A stretch of DNA of 64,000 nucleotides from Tritrichomonas musculus (lineage: Eukaryota > Parabasalia > Tritrichomonadida > Tritrichomonadidae): positions 1,736,001 through 1,800,000 of the forward strand of contig JAPFFF010000005.1 in NCBI GenBank assembly GCA_039105265.1, written 5' to 3'. Shown piece after piece: positions 1-9,096 of this stretch (positions are counted from its first letter, which is position 1; each line of letters opens with the position of its first letter). Both the position numbers and the translations under genes were made by a program. The notes below the pieces were generated by a model. The model had not been told where the DNA came from, searched no databases, and saw only the letters and a list, made by a program, of their open reading frames with translations.

Positions 1-466
1 CTTTCTTTTCCTTTTCATCATCTTTCTTTTCCTTTTCATCGTCTTTCTTTTCCTTTTCATCGTCTTTCTTTTCCTTTTCATCGTCTTTCTTTTCCTTTTC
101 ATCGTCTTTCTTTTCCTTTTCATCATCTTTCTTTTCCTTTTCATCATCTTTCTTTTCCTTTTCATCGTCTTTCTTTTCCTTTTCATCGTCTTTCTTTTCC
201 TTTTCATCGTCTTTCTTTTCCTTTTCATCGTCTTTCTTTTCCTTTTCATCGTCTTTCTTTTCCTTTTCATCGTCTTTCTTTTCCTTTTCATCGTCTTTCT
301 TTTCCTTTTCATCGTCTTTCTTTTCCTTTTCATCATCTTTCTTTTCCTTTTCATCGTCTTTCTTTTCCTTTTCATCATCTTTCTTTTCCTTTTCATCGTC
401 TTTCTTTTCCTTTTCATCGTCTTTACTTTCCTTTTCGTCATCTTTCTTTTCCTTTTCATCATCATG
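1..466. repeat. 21-bp tandem repeat, about 22 copies
   Basis: The unit CTTTCTTTTCCTTTTCATCG plus T recurs every 21 bases from base 1 to about 466. Most copies differ only at one position (CATCGT or CATCAT), and one copy near 421-435 is more diverged. On the minus strand each unit encodes DDEKEKK in frame, so copy-number change keeps the reading frame. The array continues past the left edge of the window. Confidence 0.95.
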
Positions 467-931
467 CTTCTTTACATCAACATCTTTCTTTTCATCATCA
501 ATATATTTCTTTTTGCTATCATTTTTGTTTTCACCTTTTATTTTCACCTCTTTTTCTTCTTCGTTTTCAACGCGAACTTGCTTGAAAATTCCTTTACTTT
601 TTGCAGTAGAAAATGCATCATCAAGATTTTTGAAAGTATTATCGCTAGGCTTTTTTGATATAGCTTCTTTCGGTAAAACTGATAATATTTGATTTGCTGT
701 TTTATTAACATTTGAATGCAGGTTACTAAAAGAGAGCAAATTAAAATTCTTTTTTTTGTAGTGGTTATTTTTTTGTACATCATTTTTAGTTAAAATATCC
801 ATTTTTTGTTTTATTTTTCGATCGTTTTTTAAATTGCTTACTTTATTATTATTGGGCAATTTTGACTCTTCCTGGAATGGTGTAACAAGAAAACAGTAAA
901 ATGATAAAATAAGTAGTGTATATAAGTTCAT
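1..931 (-). CDS. Secreted lysine/acidic heptad-repeat protein, 3' end beyond the window
   Basis: Read on the minus strand from an ATG at 931, the frame stays open to base 1, giving at least 310 residues without a stop. The first residues (MNLYTLLILSFYCFLVTPFQ) look like a cleavable signal peptide: a hydrophobic core followed by a polar segment. Residues about 25-150 are a low-complexity basic/Asn-rich spacer. From about residue 155 the protein becomes a long run of the heptad DDEKEKK, encoded by the 21-bp tandem repeat. The predicted product is a highly charged secreted or surface protein. I recognise no catalytic or binding domain and assign no function. The C terminus lies outside the window. 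It is divergent from the ARM-like gene, with about 445 bp between starts. The open frame and signal peptide are seen directly; the secreted location is inferred. Confidence 0.7.
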   Translation of the reverse strand, partial: MNLYTLLILSFYCFLVTPFQEESKLPNNNKVSNLKNDRKIKQKMDILTKNDVQKNNHYKKKNFNLLSFSNLHSNVNKTANQILSVLPKEAISKKPSDNTFKNLDDAFSTAKSKGIFKQVRVENEEEKEVKIKGENKNDSKKKYIDDEKKDVDVKKHDDEKEKKDDEKESKDDEKEKKDDEKEKKDDEKEKKDDEKEKKDDEKEKKDDEKEKKDDEKEKKDDEKEKKDDEKEKKDDEKEKKDDEKEKKDDEKEKKDDEKEKKDDEKEKKDDEKEKKDDEKEKKDDEKEKKDDEKEKKDDEKEKKDDEKEKK

Positions 932-1376
932 GAAAGAGAATTATAAATATTTTTTTTGTAGAAAAAAATGAATAACTTATGAATTAAGAATAAATTATAT
1001 GCAATATACATTTATGGCATAAATTCAATCAGCTGTTCTTTGATATACTAATGTAATTTTTGGTATATTTTTGTTTTAAAAAGTTCGGCCGCATAATTAC
1101 AATTTTTTTACAAATAATAGAAAAAGTTCAGATTTTGAAATTTAAAAATTGCTATATCCATTTATCTTATAATAAACACAATATCACTTAAAAATAAAAC
1201 AAAATTTTACTTTAAAATAATGAAAAAATCATATTATCAATAATATTATATTAATGATATTATAATTAGGATGAAATAAAAAGGAGAAAATGATTCAAAA
1301 AAATTCAATATTGTAAAATTTTTTCAAGCCAAATTTTCAATGTGAGATTTTCATTTCAAAGTTATTTAAGTTTTTT
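932..1376. other. Divergent intergenic region
   Basis: About 445 bp of very AT-rich DNA between two divergently transcribed genes. The only motif I can point to is an initiator-like TCATT at 1351-1355, 26 bp before the ATG at 1377. I see no open frame or repeat. Confidence 0.6.
1351..1355 (+). promoter_or_regulatory. Initiator-like TCATT upstream of the ARM-like gene
   Basis: TCATT lies 26 bases upstream of the ATG at 1377, in the sequence ttttcatttcaaag. It matches the trichomonad initiator consensus TCAYW, which in Trichomonas vaginalis usually sits within about 20 bases of the start codon. This is a consensus match only; the transcription start is not shown. Confidence 0.4.
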
Positions 1377-2840
1377 ATGGATTACAAGCATTGCATCAGT
1401 GAACAAGATAATTCACAGCAATCATTTATAAAAGAACAATATCTTTTTTCTCTTGAACCACAAGATACAATCACCACTCGATTTTCAAATCATCTTGTTT
1501 GTAATATAATTAGCAGTTTTACAAAAATCTGCGATTTAATACTGAATGATTTTCAAAATGATATTGTTTTAACGTCAAATATTCTAGATTTAAATAGCAC
1601 AGCAGTAAACACATCAGATCCAGATTTTTCATCAATTTTTATTGACAAAAGAATGCCATTATTTTGTTTAACATTATTTCAAAGAGAAGCTCATCCTAAA
1701 ATTATTCTCTTGAGTTGTGATTTAATTGAAGCTATTCTTACCTCCATTCTAATATTTTCTTATTATTCCTATGATATTATGATAAACTTTTTGAATCTTC
1801 AAACATTACCCATTTTATTTAATAGCCTTCGATTATTCTGCGAAAAACCTCAAATCAGATGCATTATTTTAGAAATAATATCCAATTTTATTTCAAAACT
1901 TAATACTCAACAGATTGATATAGATATAGACCAATTGATAGAAATATGTAATTACGAACTTTTTAAGTCAGATGACTGTGATATTGAAATTAAAGTAGTT
2001 CGTATCTTATCAATTATTTCTAGAATGAATGATACAATAAATAACATTAAAAGAGAAGAGACTCTTTACGAAATATTTTTTCAAGTGTTTAATCATGAAA
2101 TGGTCTCAGTATATGCTGATGCCTTAGTTGGAATGTATTATATAGCAGAATCACAAATCGGACGTGAAATTATTTTAAATGACACAACAAACAGAGCGGA
2201 AAGGGCAGTCAGAGGATTTTATATAGGTTCAGAAATCATTGAATACAACGCATTAGTATTAATTAACATATTATATAGAATACTAACTGGCGACCGTTTA
2301 TTGAATATGCATAAAAATATTTCCATTAAAAATCTAGCCAGTTTTATAGTAGATCAAAATAATGATATTCAAAAAGCTTCTTTAAATGTTGTTTCTACAA
2401 TAATACTATACCATCCTCGATTTATTCCATCATTAGTATTTAATGGAATATTTGCATCTCCTTTTGGAGGTCTTCTTTGGATCTTTAAAAACTCTTCTTT
2501 TGAATTAAAAAGTGCAGCTAGCTGTATTGTAATGGGAACCGTTGCTCGTGGTCCTCATGATACAATTAATCATTTGGTTGAAAATGGACTCGTCATCTGT
2601 GCTACTGAAACAATAACGTCTGATGTCCACTTTTTCTATTCGAATGAGAATTCTCAGTTTAAACTCCCTTCAATTATTGATACTCTGATCCTGGTTCTTT
2701 CACAAGAAGATTTTAGAGAAAGATTGATACAGCAAATATATGACAGAGGCGTCTACGACATTATTTGCAACTTTGAAGCAACTGTTGATGAAATCGATAA
2801 AAAATTTGAACTTTTAAGAAATATAATAGATGAAAGATAA
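1377..2840 (+). CDS. ARM/HEAT-like helical-repeat protein
   Basis: 487 residues starting at an ATG, with no signal peptide or membrane segment. The protein is a run of amphipathic helices. Examples are the segments around residues 95-140 (LFQREAHPKIILLSCDLIEA), 150-180, 205-260 and 325-400. This is the pattern of armadillo/HEAT solenoids, which are very common in trichomonads. There is no catalytic motif. The likely role is a cytosolic scaffold or binding protein, but the partner cannot be told from sequence. It is divergent from the repeat protein at 1-931 and convergent with the gene at 3170-4027. Fold assignment is inference from helix pattern; the reading frame itself is clear. Confidence 0.6.
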   Translation: MDYKHCISEQDNSQQSFIKEQYLFSLEPQDTITTRFSNHLVCNIISSFTKICDLILNDFQNDIVLTSNILDLNSTAVNTSDPDFSSIFIDKRMPLFCLTLFQREAHPKIILLSCDLIEAILTSILIFSYYSYDIMINFLNLQTLPILFNSLRLFCEKPQIRCIILEIISNFISKLNTQQIDIDIDQLIEICNYELFKSDDCDIEIKVVRILSIISRMNDTINNIKREETLYEIFFQVFNHEMVSVYADALVGMYYIAESQIGREIILNDTTNRAERAVRGFYIGSEIIEYNALVLINILYRILTGDRLLNMHKNISIKNLASFIVDQNNDIQKASLNVVSTIILYHPRFIPSLVFNGIFASPFGGLLWIFKNSSFELKSAASCIVMGTVARGPHDTINHLVENGLVICATETITSDVHFFYSNENSQFKLPSIIDTLILVLSQEDFRERLIQQIYDRGVYDIICNFEATVDEIDKKFELLRNIIDER

Positions 2841-3169
2841 CTTTTAATTATATAAATTGTTTGTATTAGTCATTTATTATTTTTATTTTATAAAATTACG
2901 ACTTTAGACTTGAAATTCAAATGCTCTGGGCTTAATAACCTATGCTTTTCAAAAAGTTCAATTCTTTCACTTTTTGTGAATAAGCTATACAACTTTTTGT
3001 GAAAATTCATTTAAATTTTCGAAATAAAGCACATAAATTTTTTTTTTTAGTGATTTTTATTCACTTAGATCTAAGTTTTAGAAATTATGCTTTTTGTATC
3101 ATTAGAAGTCTTACGACGTCCATTTAATACATTTAAACATCGTAAAATTGTTTAATGTATCATTTAACT
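2841..3169. other. Convergent intergenic region
   Basis: About 330 bp of AT-rich sequence between two convergent stop codons. The string ctttttgtgaa occurs twice (near 2970 and 2994), but I see no gene or clear terminator. Confidence 0.5.
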
Positions 3170-4027
3170 CTATTTATTTTCATTACTATCAAACCCATTT
3201 TGTTCATTTTCAAAACTGAATTCTATCGAACTATCTTGTTTATCATCAACATATATGAATTCATTCTGACTATTTTGTCCATCTTCAAAAAAGTATATTT
3301 CATTCTGATTATTTTGTTCATCTTCAAAATACATGAATTCCACCTGACTATTTTGTTCATCTTCAACTGATTTGAATTCCTCCTGTCTATTTTGCCCATC
3401 TTCAAAATGATTAGTTTCTATCAGATTATTTTGTCCATCTTCAAAAAAGTTGAATTCCTCCTGACCATTTTTTTCATCTTCAAAAAAGTTGAATTCTATC
3501 AGATCATTTTGTAAAAATTCTTTCTCATTATTTGATTCATCTTCAATTTCTATCGAACTATTTTTCTCGTCAACATCTTTTTTATTTCGAATTGCTTTCA
3601 TTTTTTCTAAAACTTTTTCAATAAAGGTTTTTCCTTGCACTCTTAATTTTTTCAATCTTTCTTTAATTGCATCATCAGATTTCATATTATCGATTGCAGA
3701 AATTATAAACTCTTCCGAAATTAAATCGCATTTATCAATGAAAGTCTTGGTTAAAATCTTATCTTTTTTCGCTTCTGAAAATCTGTCAATTTGATGACTC
3801 GTAAAATCCTGATTTCCTGCCATTTTTAATAATGAAGAAACCAAATGGCTAAGAGCCGGCTTACAAAGGAATTGTTTGATATCGAAAATGAGTCCTAAAC
3901 CTCTGATTGGCATATAATTCTTCAACAATTCTTTAATCTTTGGCGATTCATCACATCTTTCTCTGACTTTTGCATAAGAGAGCTGATTTCTGCTTCTCTG
4001 ATTTCTCTTCATAAAAAATGACATCAT
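3170..4027 (-). CDS. Unknown protein with C-terminal 13-residue acidic/Asn repeats
   Basis: 285 residues; the start codon is the first of two consecutive ATGs. Residues 1-150 are basic and helical (MKRNQRSRNQLSYAKVRERC), with no domain I recognise. Residues about 178-275 are seven to eight degenerate copies of a 13-residue unit built on F(F/V)EDxQNxxxEF, encoded by a 39-bp repeat. The repeats are rich in Glu, Asp, Asn and Phe, so the tail is probably an extended, binding-competent region. The bipartite layout, a conserved-looking head and a repeat-expanded tail, resembles the 31-kb coiled-coil gene, but the sequences are unrelated. No function can be assigned. Confidence 0.6.
   Translation of the reverse strand: MMSFFMKRNQRSRNQLSYAKVRERCDESPKIKELLKNYMPIRGLGLIFDIKQFLCKPALSHLVSSLLKMAGNQDFTSHQIDRFSEAKKDKILTKTFIDKCDLISEEFIISAIDNMKSDDAIKERLKKLRVQGKTFIEKVLEKMKAIRNKKDVDEKNSSIEIEDESNNEKEFLQNDLIEFNFFEDEKNGQEEFNFFEDGQNNLIETNHFEDGQNRQEEFKSVEDEQNSQVEFMYFEDEQNNQNEIYFFEDGQNSQNEFIYVDDKQDSSIEFSFENEQNGFDSNENK
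3203..3496. repeat. 39-bp degenerate coding repeat, 7-8 copies
   Basis: On the plus strand the words ttttgtccatcttcaaaa and ttttgttcatcttcaaaa recur about every 39 bases from about 3203 to 3496. In frame on the minus strand each copy gives a 13-residue FEDxQN unit. Copies differ at several positions, so the array is older than the 21-bp array at the left edge. Confidence 0.85.
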
Positions 4028-4925
4028 TATTCAAAAATTTATCCATCACTTCATTAAGAACCGTAGATTTTATCTCTCAAATTTAAAATTTTCAAAATTC
4101 ATTTAATGTTTTAAAATTTTGATATTTTTATGATATATGTAATTATATTTCAGCTTTGTATATTTAACATTTCTATATTATTGAGAAAATTAAAAATTTA
4201 AAAAAGGAATCCAACATTTTCATACAGAAATTCTTTATGTTATATTATATTTATTTGTAATCTTATATAACCAATATCAATATTAATATATAATATATAA
4301 TATATATTAAATAAGCAAAATTAATTAAGATATTCTGATTTTACCAAATTGAATAAATTTCATAACCCTCTTAAAATTCACTTATATCGTAAATAAATCT
4401 TCTCAATTTTCAATATTGCGATCAAATAAAAAAAACGTTTCTATTATACAAAATAAGCTTATTTGATCAAACTTTTAATGTGGGCATTTAAATTGAATCT
4501 GAAGAGCTTTATGCCCTTGCAGCAGTGAATGAAACTTTGATAATCATTGTATTAGTTGGTTTTTGTTATACAGTTAAAAGTAAACATGCGAATATTATAC
4601 TCATATTAAGCGGCCATTTATCTGTCTTATTTCATTTGAATTATAAAGAACACATTCAAATTTATGAATTTATGATTTAAATCGATAAAAATATACCAAA
4701 TGAATAATCTTGAATATAAATTTTAAGCGGCCATTTATCTTCAGAATCTTAAATAAAGATCAGAATTGTCTCTTGCAAATGTGGAATACAAATAAAATTA
4801 TGTGAGAATTGACAAGACATTGCTTGATCAATCATTTATAAAGATAACAATTTTTTTTTGTTGACCGAATATAACGATTTTTTTTATCTAACATTTCCGC
4901 ACATCAAAAAAAAAAAAAAAAAAAA
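4028..4925. other. AT-rich intergenic region with a duplicated 18-mer
   Basis: About 900 bp without an open frame. The 18-mer TTAAGCGGCCATTTATCT occurs twice in direct orientation, at 4606-4623 and 4723-4740. It is much richer in GC than its surroundings. A poly-A tract (about 4907-4924) abuts the stop codon of the SP-RING gene. Both neighbouring genes are on the minus strand, so this stretch is the upstream region of the 3170-4027 gene. Confidence 0.6.
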
Positions 4926-5888
4926 TTAACTGAATGATTTCATAAAAAAATCAGGATTTTCGAGAGCAATATTTCTCATTTCTTTATAAGCATCATCATC
5001 AACAGAAAGTTCATCAAAAGGAAGAGGTTTCCCACAAATCGGGCATTCCCACATTGCTGTTCTCAGTGAAGAATCAACGTAAGATTGAAGGTCGAAAACG
5101 TCAGTGTGGCTACAATTTATCCCACGCACAGGAACTTTTATGAGCGAATGACTTATTGGACAGAATCCCCACTGACCACCTTTGACATGCGGCTTCCCGT
5201 TTACGATAGCTGATTCAATTTCTTGAGGATTAAGCATTTCAAGAGTAAAAATGGCAAAAACAACAAATCCGTTTAAATTATGGAAAGAAACACGAAAATG
5301 ACAATATCCTTCACAAATTGAATCGGTTATATTGATTGGAAAAGAAGTAACAGGGTATTTTGAATTGACAACATTATTTGAATCGATCGTTAAATTCATA
5401 AAAAATTTATCACAGTTTGGCGAATTTAAAATCACATAATAATCTGATTCTATTTTGGGAAATTTTTGAGAAAATCTACTAACTGATGATGATAATCGGC
5501 GAGGTTCAAATTGGAATTGTGAGGTTCGGAATAAAGATGGTATTCGAACAAGATCAAATGATGATTCAGTCGCATCTGAATTTATATTAGGCTGGTTTTG
5601 AATTACTTGTTGAGGAATTATCTTTGAAATAGTTTTTGGTAAATTTGATATTAATAAATTTAAGTAATCAAAAGTTTTGCGATCATTTTCATACATGTAG
5701 CTGCAAATTTTGATAAGTTTTGCTTTTGTAATTGATTGGTCAAAAAGAAAAGTAATTTGATTAATATCTAGTTTTTCAATTATTTTCTTGAGATTAGTCA
5801 AAGAAGTTGATGATATTTCTTTTGGCTGCATTCTTGATATATCATTGAAATTAATCTTTGATAGAATGCTAGTAATATTAGGATTCAT
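4926..5888 (-). CDS. SP-RING (MIZ) zinc-finger protein, likely SUMO E3 ligase (PIAS/Siz-like)
   Basis: 320 residues. The C-terminal third carries a MIZ/SP-RING finger: CPIS at about residue 245, then RGINCSHTDVFDLQSYVD, then WECPICGKPL and an acidic LSVDD. The spacing of Cys, His and Cys-x2-Cys matches PIAS/Siz proteins, in which the finger recruits SUMO-loaded Ubc9. Residues 25-100 are helical (LTNLKKIIEKLDINQITFLF), perhaps a counterpart of the N-terminal region of PIAS proteins, and residues 150-235 resemble the PINIT-like beta region upstream of SP-RING. The likely role is nuclear SUMO transfer to chromatin or transcription proteins. At 320 residues it is shorter than animal PIAS (about 600). 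Family assignment rests on the finger; substrates are unknown. Confidence 0.85.
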   Translation of the reverse strand: MNPNITSILSKINFNDISRMQPKEISSTSLTNLKKIIEKLDINQITFLFDQSITKAKLIKICSYMYENDRKTFDYLNLLISNLPKTISKIIPQQVIQNQPNINSDATESSFDLVRIPSLFRTSQFQFEPRRLSSSVSRFSQKFPKIESDYYVILNSPNCDKFFMNLTIDSNNVVNSKYPVTSFPINITDSICEGYCHFRVSFHNLNGFVVFAIFTLEMLNPQEIESAIVNGKPHVKGGQWGFCPISHSLIKVPVRGINCSHTDVFDLQSYVDSSLRTAMWECPICGKPLPFDELSVDDDAYKEMRNIALENPDFFMKSFS

Positions 5889-6084
5889 AGGAGTTTTATT
5901 AAATTTTTTGAATAAGGATACTCAAATAATTGATAACCAACAGAAATAATTCTCAAAATTAAAATGAGAATATAGCAAAATGCAATCAGATATTTATATG
6001 CAAAAAAAAAAGAATTGATAAAATAACACTCAAATAAATAAAAAACTGGTTTTTTTTAAGTAAAAAACAAACAATAAGTAAATA

Positions 6085-6669
6085 CTAATCCGTGGCAGGT
6101 TTCTCTTCATTTGGTTCTTCAGGAGGATGATAAATCCGAAAACCAAATATTCGAGGAACATATTCTGGCTTTTCCTGGAGTTCAAGCTCTTTATGATTCT
6201 GACACATAAGATCAACCCAGGTAGGACCAAAATAGGCCCCATCAATCTTTGAAATCCGATCATCTGTAACGTTATAAAATTCGTGGCAGTTGGGACAAAA
6301 CATTTTGATCGTTTTATCCCTAAATTCATCTGTAATTCCATAAGGAACGCATATCGTTTTACGGCAAAAAATTCGAGGGCAATGAGGAAATATGTTATTT
6401 TTTTGTTTGATAACCATTTTCTCCATTCCTTCTATTGTATTGAGATATTTGGCGTGAATTAATCCGTATAATATTTCAGCTTGTTGCTGCACATTTTCAT
6501 CCGTTTTAATATTTGAAATAATTAATTTTTTTGCTTCTTCGTAGTTCTCGACTTTTGATTGTATATTCGCGTCATTTAATGATTTAATCAAAAAATCTGG
6601 ATCAATATCGACAAAAACGAATGAAGATGGCTGGCTTAGAAATTCTTGAATCCATTCCAGCCGCTTCAT
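6085..6669 (-). CDS. CSNK2B: Casein kinase II regulatory (beta) subunit
   Basis: 194 residues. It has the CK2 beta layout: an N-terminal helical half beginning WIQEFL, then a zinc-binding beta half. The zinc ligands are CPRIFC at about residue 97 and CPNC at about residue 131. The conserved DGAYFGPTW and the terminal PRIFGFRIYHP block match the family (animal versions have DGAYFG and PRLYGFKIHP). CK2 beta dimerises through the zinc finger, stabilises the kinase tetramer and selects substrates. The acidic loop of animal CK2 beta is weak here. The stop at 6085 is followed by AT-rich sequence. The bromodomain gene starts 100 bp upstream in the divergent direction, so the two probably share a promoter region. 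Confidence 0.9.
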   Translation of the reverse strand: MKRLEWIQEFLSQPSSFVFVDIDPDFLIKSLNDANIQSKVENYEEAKKLIISNIKTDENVQQQAEILYGLIHAKYLNTIEGMEKMVIKQKNNIFPHCPRIFCRKTICVPYGITDEFRDKTIKMFCPNCHEFYNVTDDRISKIDGAYFGPTWVDLMCQNHKELELQEKPEYVPRIFGFRIYHPPEEPNEEKPATD

Positions 6670-6769
6670 GTAAATTCAGCCTCTTATCTTTTCTATTTTT
6701 TACCTAACAAATCATATTTTACAACAAGGCGAAAATATCGACCATTTCTGCCTCAAAAAAATAAATGAA

Positions 6770-7186
6770 ATGTTTGGTGTTGATCGTGAAGAATGTATTA
6801 AATTAACAAAAAAAATGCAAAATATGCCTTTATGCGAACCATTTTTAAATCCTATTGATCCAATTGAAGATCGTTGTTCAGATTATTTGCAAGTAATTAA
6901 GCACCCAATGGATTTACAAACAGTTATGCATCGATTAGAAATCAATCATTATCAAAAAATATCAAGTTGGGTTTCAGATGTTGAACTTATTTGGCATAAT
7001 GCGCTTCTATATAATGATGAACAGAGTTTTATATATCTTATGGCATTAGACATGCAATTATGGTTCAGAAGAAAAATATCAAAAATGCCAAAAAGCCCTA
7101 ACGAAGATTGGATTCTAAATTTACGAAAAATCACTGATCACTTAAATTCTGTTCTTGATGCACCTCCTTTAATTAAGAATCATTAG
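6770..7186 (+). CDS. Single bromodomain protein
   Basis: 138 residues, almost all bromodomain. The helix Z-A-B-C pattern is visible: PLCEPFLNPIDPIE (ZA loop region), YLQVIKHPMDLQTVMHRLE (the conserved P-M-D-L helix A element) and WVSDVELIWHNALLYNDEQS, with the Asn of the N-x-x-x-Y/N-x element that contacts acetyl-lysine. Bromodomains read acetylated histone tails. With no partner domain, this is either a free reader or a subunit of a complex; the ADA2 gene in the same block fits a chromatin theme but does not prove a link. ATG at 6770 is preceded by ctcaaaaaaataaatgaa. Family assignment is firm, cellular role inferred. Confidence 0.88.
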   Translation: MFGVDREECIKLTKKMQNMPLCEPFLNPIDPIEDRCSDYLQVIKHPMDLQTVMHRLEINHYQKISSWVSDVELIWHNALLYNDEQSFIYLMALDMQLWFRRKISKMPKSPNEDWILNLRKITDHLNSVLDAPPLIKNH

Positions 7187-7308
7187 TTGATTAATATTTT
7201 TGTTTCTTTTAATAGTAAATATTTGTTTGATTTTTTGTTTTGCATATTTCAAATTCCTTTTTTTAATTAATATAACCATATTCTTGCTAAAAAATCCAAT
7301 ATTAAAAT

Positions 7309-8049
7309 ATGAATTTGACCCTTCCGCCATTAGAAAATCCACTAGAATCTCCTTCAAAAAATGAGATTCTTGATTGGACATTACAATATGCTACAAAATT
7401 TTTATCACTTTCCACCACTGATGAAAAAATCAAATTTATTCAAAATATTTTTCATGTCCAAGAAAATGATTATAATTACAATCATATTTCTACATTTTTA
7501 ATCGATTTTCATCTAGGAAATGCAGTTTTTTGTGCAGATTCTAACTTTAATGCTCAACAAACTTTCTTTGTTTGCAAGTCTCTTTCAACTCTACTTGATG
7601 ATGCAGTTGTTGCTTCAAATGATAATCCAGATCTTGATTATGATAGCCTCAGAGATCAGTTAGCACACAAATTTCAATTTTTATTTAAAATATCTCAGCC
7701 ACAATTTACTGTTCAAGAGATCAAATCAATTCTCTCTTTTATTTCATCGACATTTTTAAAGCCACTTCGCCTCATCCTTTTACAATTTCATGGCCAACCA
7801 TATTACACTCGATTTATTGATAGGAAAAAAGTTTTTCATCCTCCAATTCCTGATCCTTTATCAGAATTTATTGAACAGCCAGTGATTAGTAGATATGATT
7901 TTCCAATTTCTTATGTGTCAAGTGATCCAAAGCAAATAATGAAAGATTTTGAAAAATATGAAACTCAGATGAAAGATATTGCTGAAAAAAGACTTAATGA
8001 ACTACAGAAACGTATTGATGAACTGACATCTGAACTTGATAACCAATAA
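7309..8049 (+). CDS. CFAP119: CFAP119/C1a-32-like flagellar central-pair protein
   Basis: 246 residues. The segment FHLGNAVFCADSNFNAQQTF (residues about 67-86) resembles the FYTLQFAKE...FNKEQTS core of animal CCDC189/CFAP119, the CLAMP family. In Chlamydomonas the family member C1a-32 belongs to the C1a projection of the central-pair apparatus. The following helices (FTVQEIKSILSFISSTFLKPLRL) also align with the family's second conserved block. The C terminus is a short coiled coil (KRLNELQKRIDELTSEL). A role in the axoneme of a multiflagellate cell is therefore likely. The alignment is from memory of family sequences, so confidence is moderate. Confidence 0.6.
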   Translation: MNLTLPPLENPLESPSKNEILDWTLQYATKFLSLSTTDEKIKFIQNIFHVQENDYNYNHISTFLIDFHLGNAVFCADSNFNAQQTFFVCKSLSTLLDDAVVASNDNPDLDYDSLRDQLAHKFQFLFKISQPQFTVQEIKSILSFISSTFLKPLRLILLQFHGQPYYTRFIDRKKVFHPPIPDPLSEFIEQPVISRYDFPISYVSSDPKQIMKDFEKYETQMKDIAEKRLNELQKRIDELTSELDNQ

Positions 8050-8092
8050 TATTGCTTTATTATTAAGAATCCTGCCATTTTTTTTTTTTTAT

Positions 8093-8815
8093 ATGTATTT
8101 ATATTTAAATAAAATATTAGTGTTTAGACAGTTCTATATAAATATAAAAATAGATTTTTATCGAATTTCTGAAAAAAGTTCGTTTTTTGTTATATATTTT
8201 CAAATTAAGATTAAATCTCTTCATACCCCTCCCCTCAAGGGAGCAGCCCAGCGAGGCGATATCAAACATGCTCATAAAAATTCAAGTGGACGACTTCCTT
8301 CAAAAATTGGCATCGCCCTACCTGATCAAATTCAGTGTTCGACTATCAGAACTCCACAATACTTTTCTGGATTTACAAAAGATTATGAAGAATATTCTAG
8401 AATCAAAAACCGATCAACATATTTTGATAATGAATCAAATACAGTGACATGTATTCAATTTGGTGATCCTCAGCCTGTTCCATTTATACAACTATGCAAC
8501 AGTAAAATACCAGAATTACCAGCAAAAACGCGATCATGTGCATCAAAAAAAATTCAACATAGACCATCAACCGCAGTAAACTTTGTCAATTACCACTATA
8601 AAAATGCATCAGATAAAGAAGGAAATCATGGTCTTACGATGAAATATTTTGGAGAGTCAGGAAATATTATAGGATGCTTTACCGCAGCCAGAATACCAAT
8701 CCAGACCAAAAGACCGAGCACAGCTGTTCATCATAGAACGAGTTCTGTACGGTCAATTCCAAGAAGAGAAGATGATATATACAAGCGTTTGAATGGACTA
8801 GTATCTTTGAAATAG
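8093..8815 (+). CDS. Unknown basic protein with RPSTA motifs, start uncertain
   Basis: The protein-like part begins near base 8216 (LHTPPLKGAAQRG) and runs to a stop at 8815. It is basic and rich in Ser, Thr and Pro, with two copies of (H/K)RPSTAV, a motif often met in axonemal and microtubule-associated proteins. The only upstream in-frame ATG is at 8093; the frame from there to about 8215 looks non-coding (AT-rich, many Ile/Tyr/Phe). A TTG at 8036 overlaps the preceding gene and is unlikely. No further in-frame ATG occurs before about 8638. The true 5' end may involve a small upstream exon, a non-ATG start or a lost start codon. I see no trichomonad-type intron end (ACTAACACACAG). It is not a recognised family. 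Confidence 0.5.
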   Translation: MYLYLNKILVFRQFYINIKIDFYRISEKSSFFVIYFQIKIKSLHTPPLKGAAQRGDIKHAHKNSSGRLPSKIGIALPDQIQCSTIRTPQYFSGFTKDYEEYSRIKNRSTYFDNESNTVTCIQFGDPQPVPFIQLCNSKIPELPAKTRSCASKKIQHRPSTAVNFVNYHYKNASDKEGNHGLTMKYFGESGNIIGCFTAARIPIQTKRPSTAVHHRTSSVRSIPRREDDIYKRLNGLVSLK

Positions 8816-9096
8816 AAATTTATATTTCATTTTATTTTAGAAAATTTTCCATAAATTGCTGTGATAACCAATTTATGAATGAAAAACGCTATGATATAAT
8901 GAATTTGATTGTATAATATTTATAAAAAAAGTTGTTTCATAATTGCTTCCTTAAAATATTTTCGAAAACTAAGAATTTTGTTGACCAAATTACCTACACT
9001 CTTTTTAATCAACAGTAAGTATACTTGTCAAAATATATAATGAAATTGAAGTAATTTTTTTTTTTTTAATTAAAATCTTAATAATGAATTTTTTCT

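Noticed and set aside
1-466. 21-bp tandem array as a possible CRISPR
   Set aside because: No unique spacers between units, the array encodes an in-frame repeat, and the host is eukaryotic.
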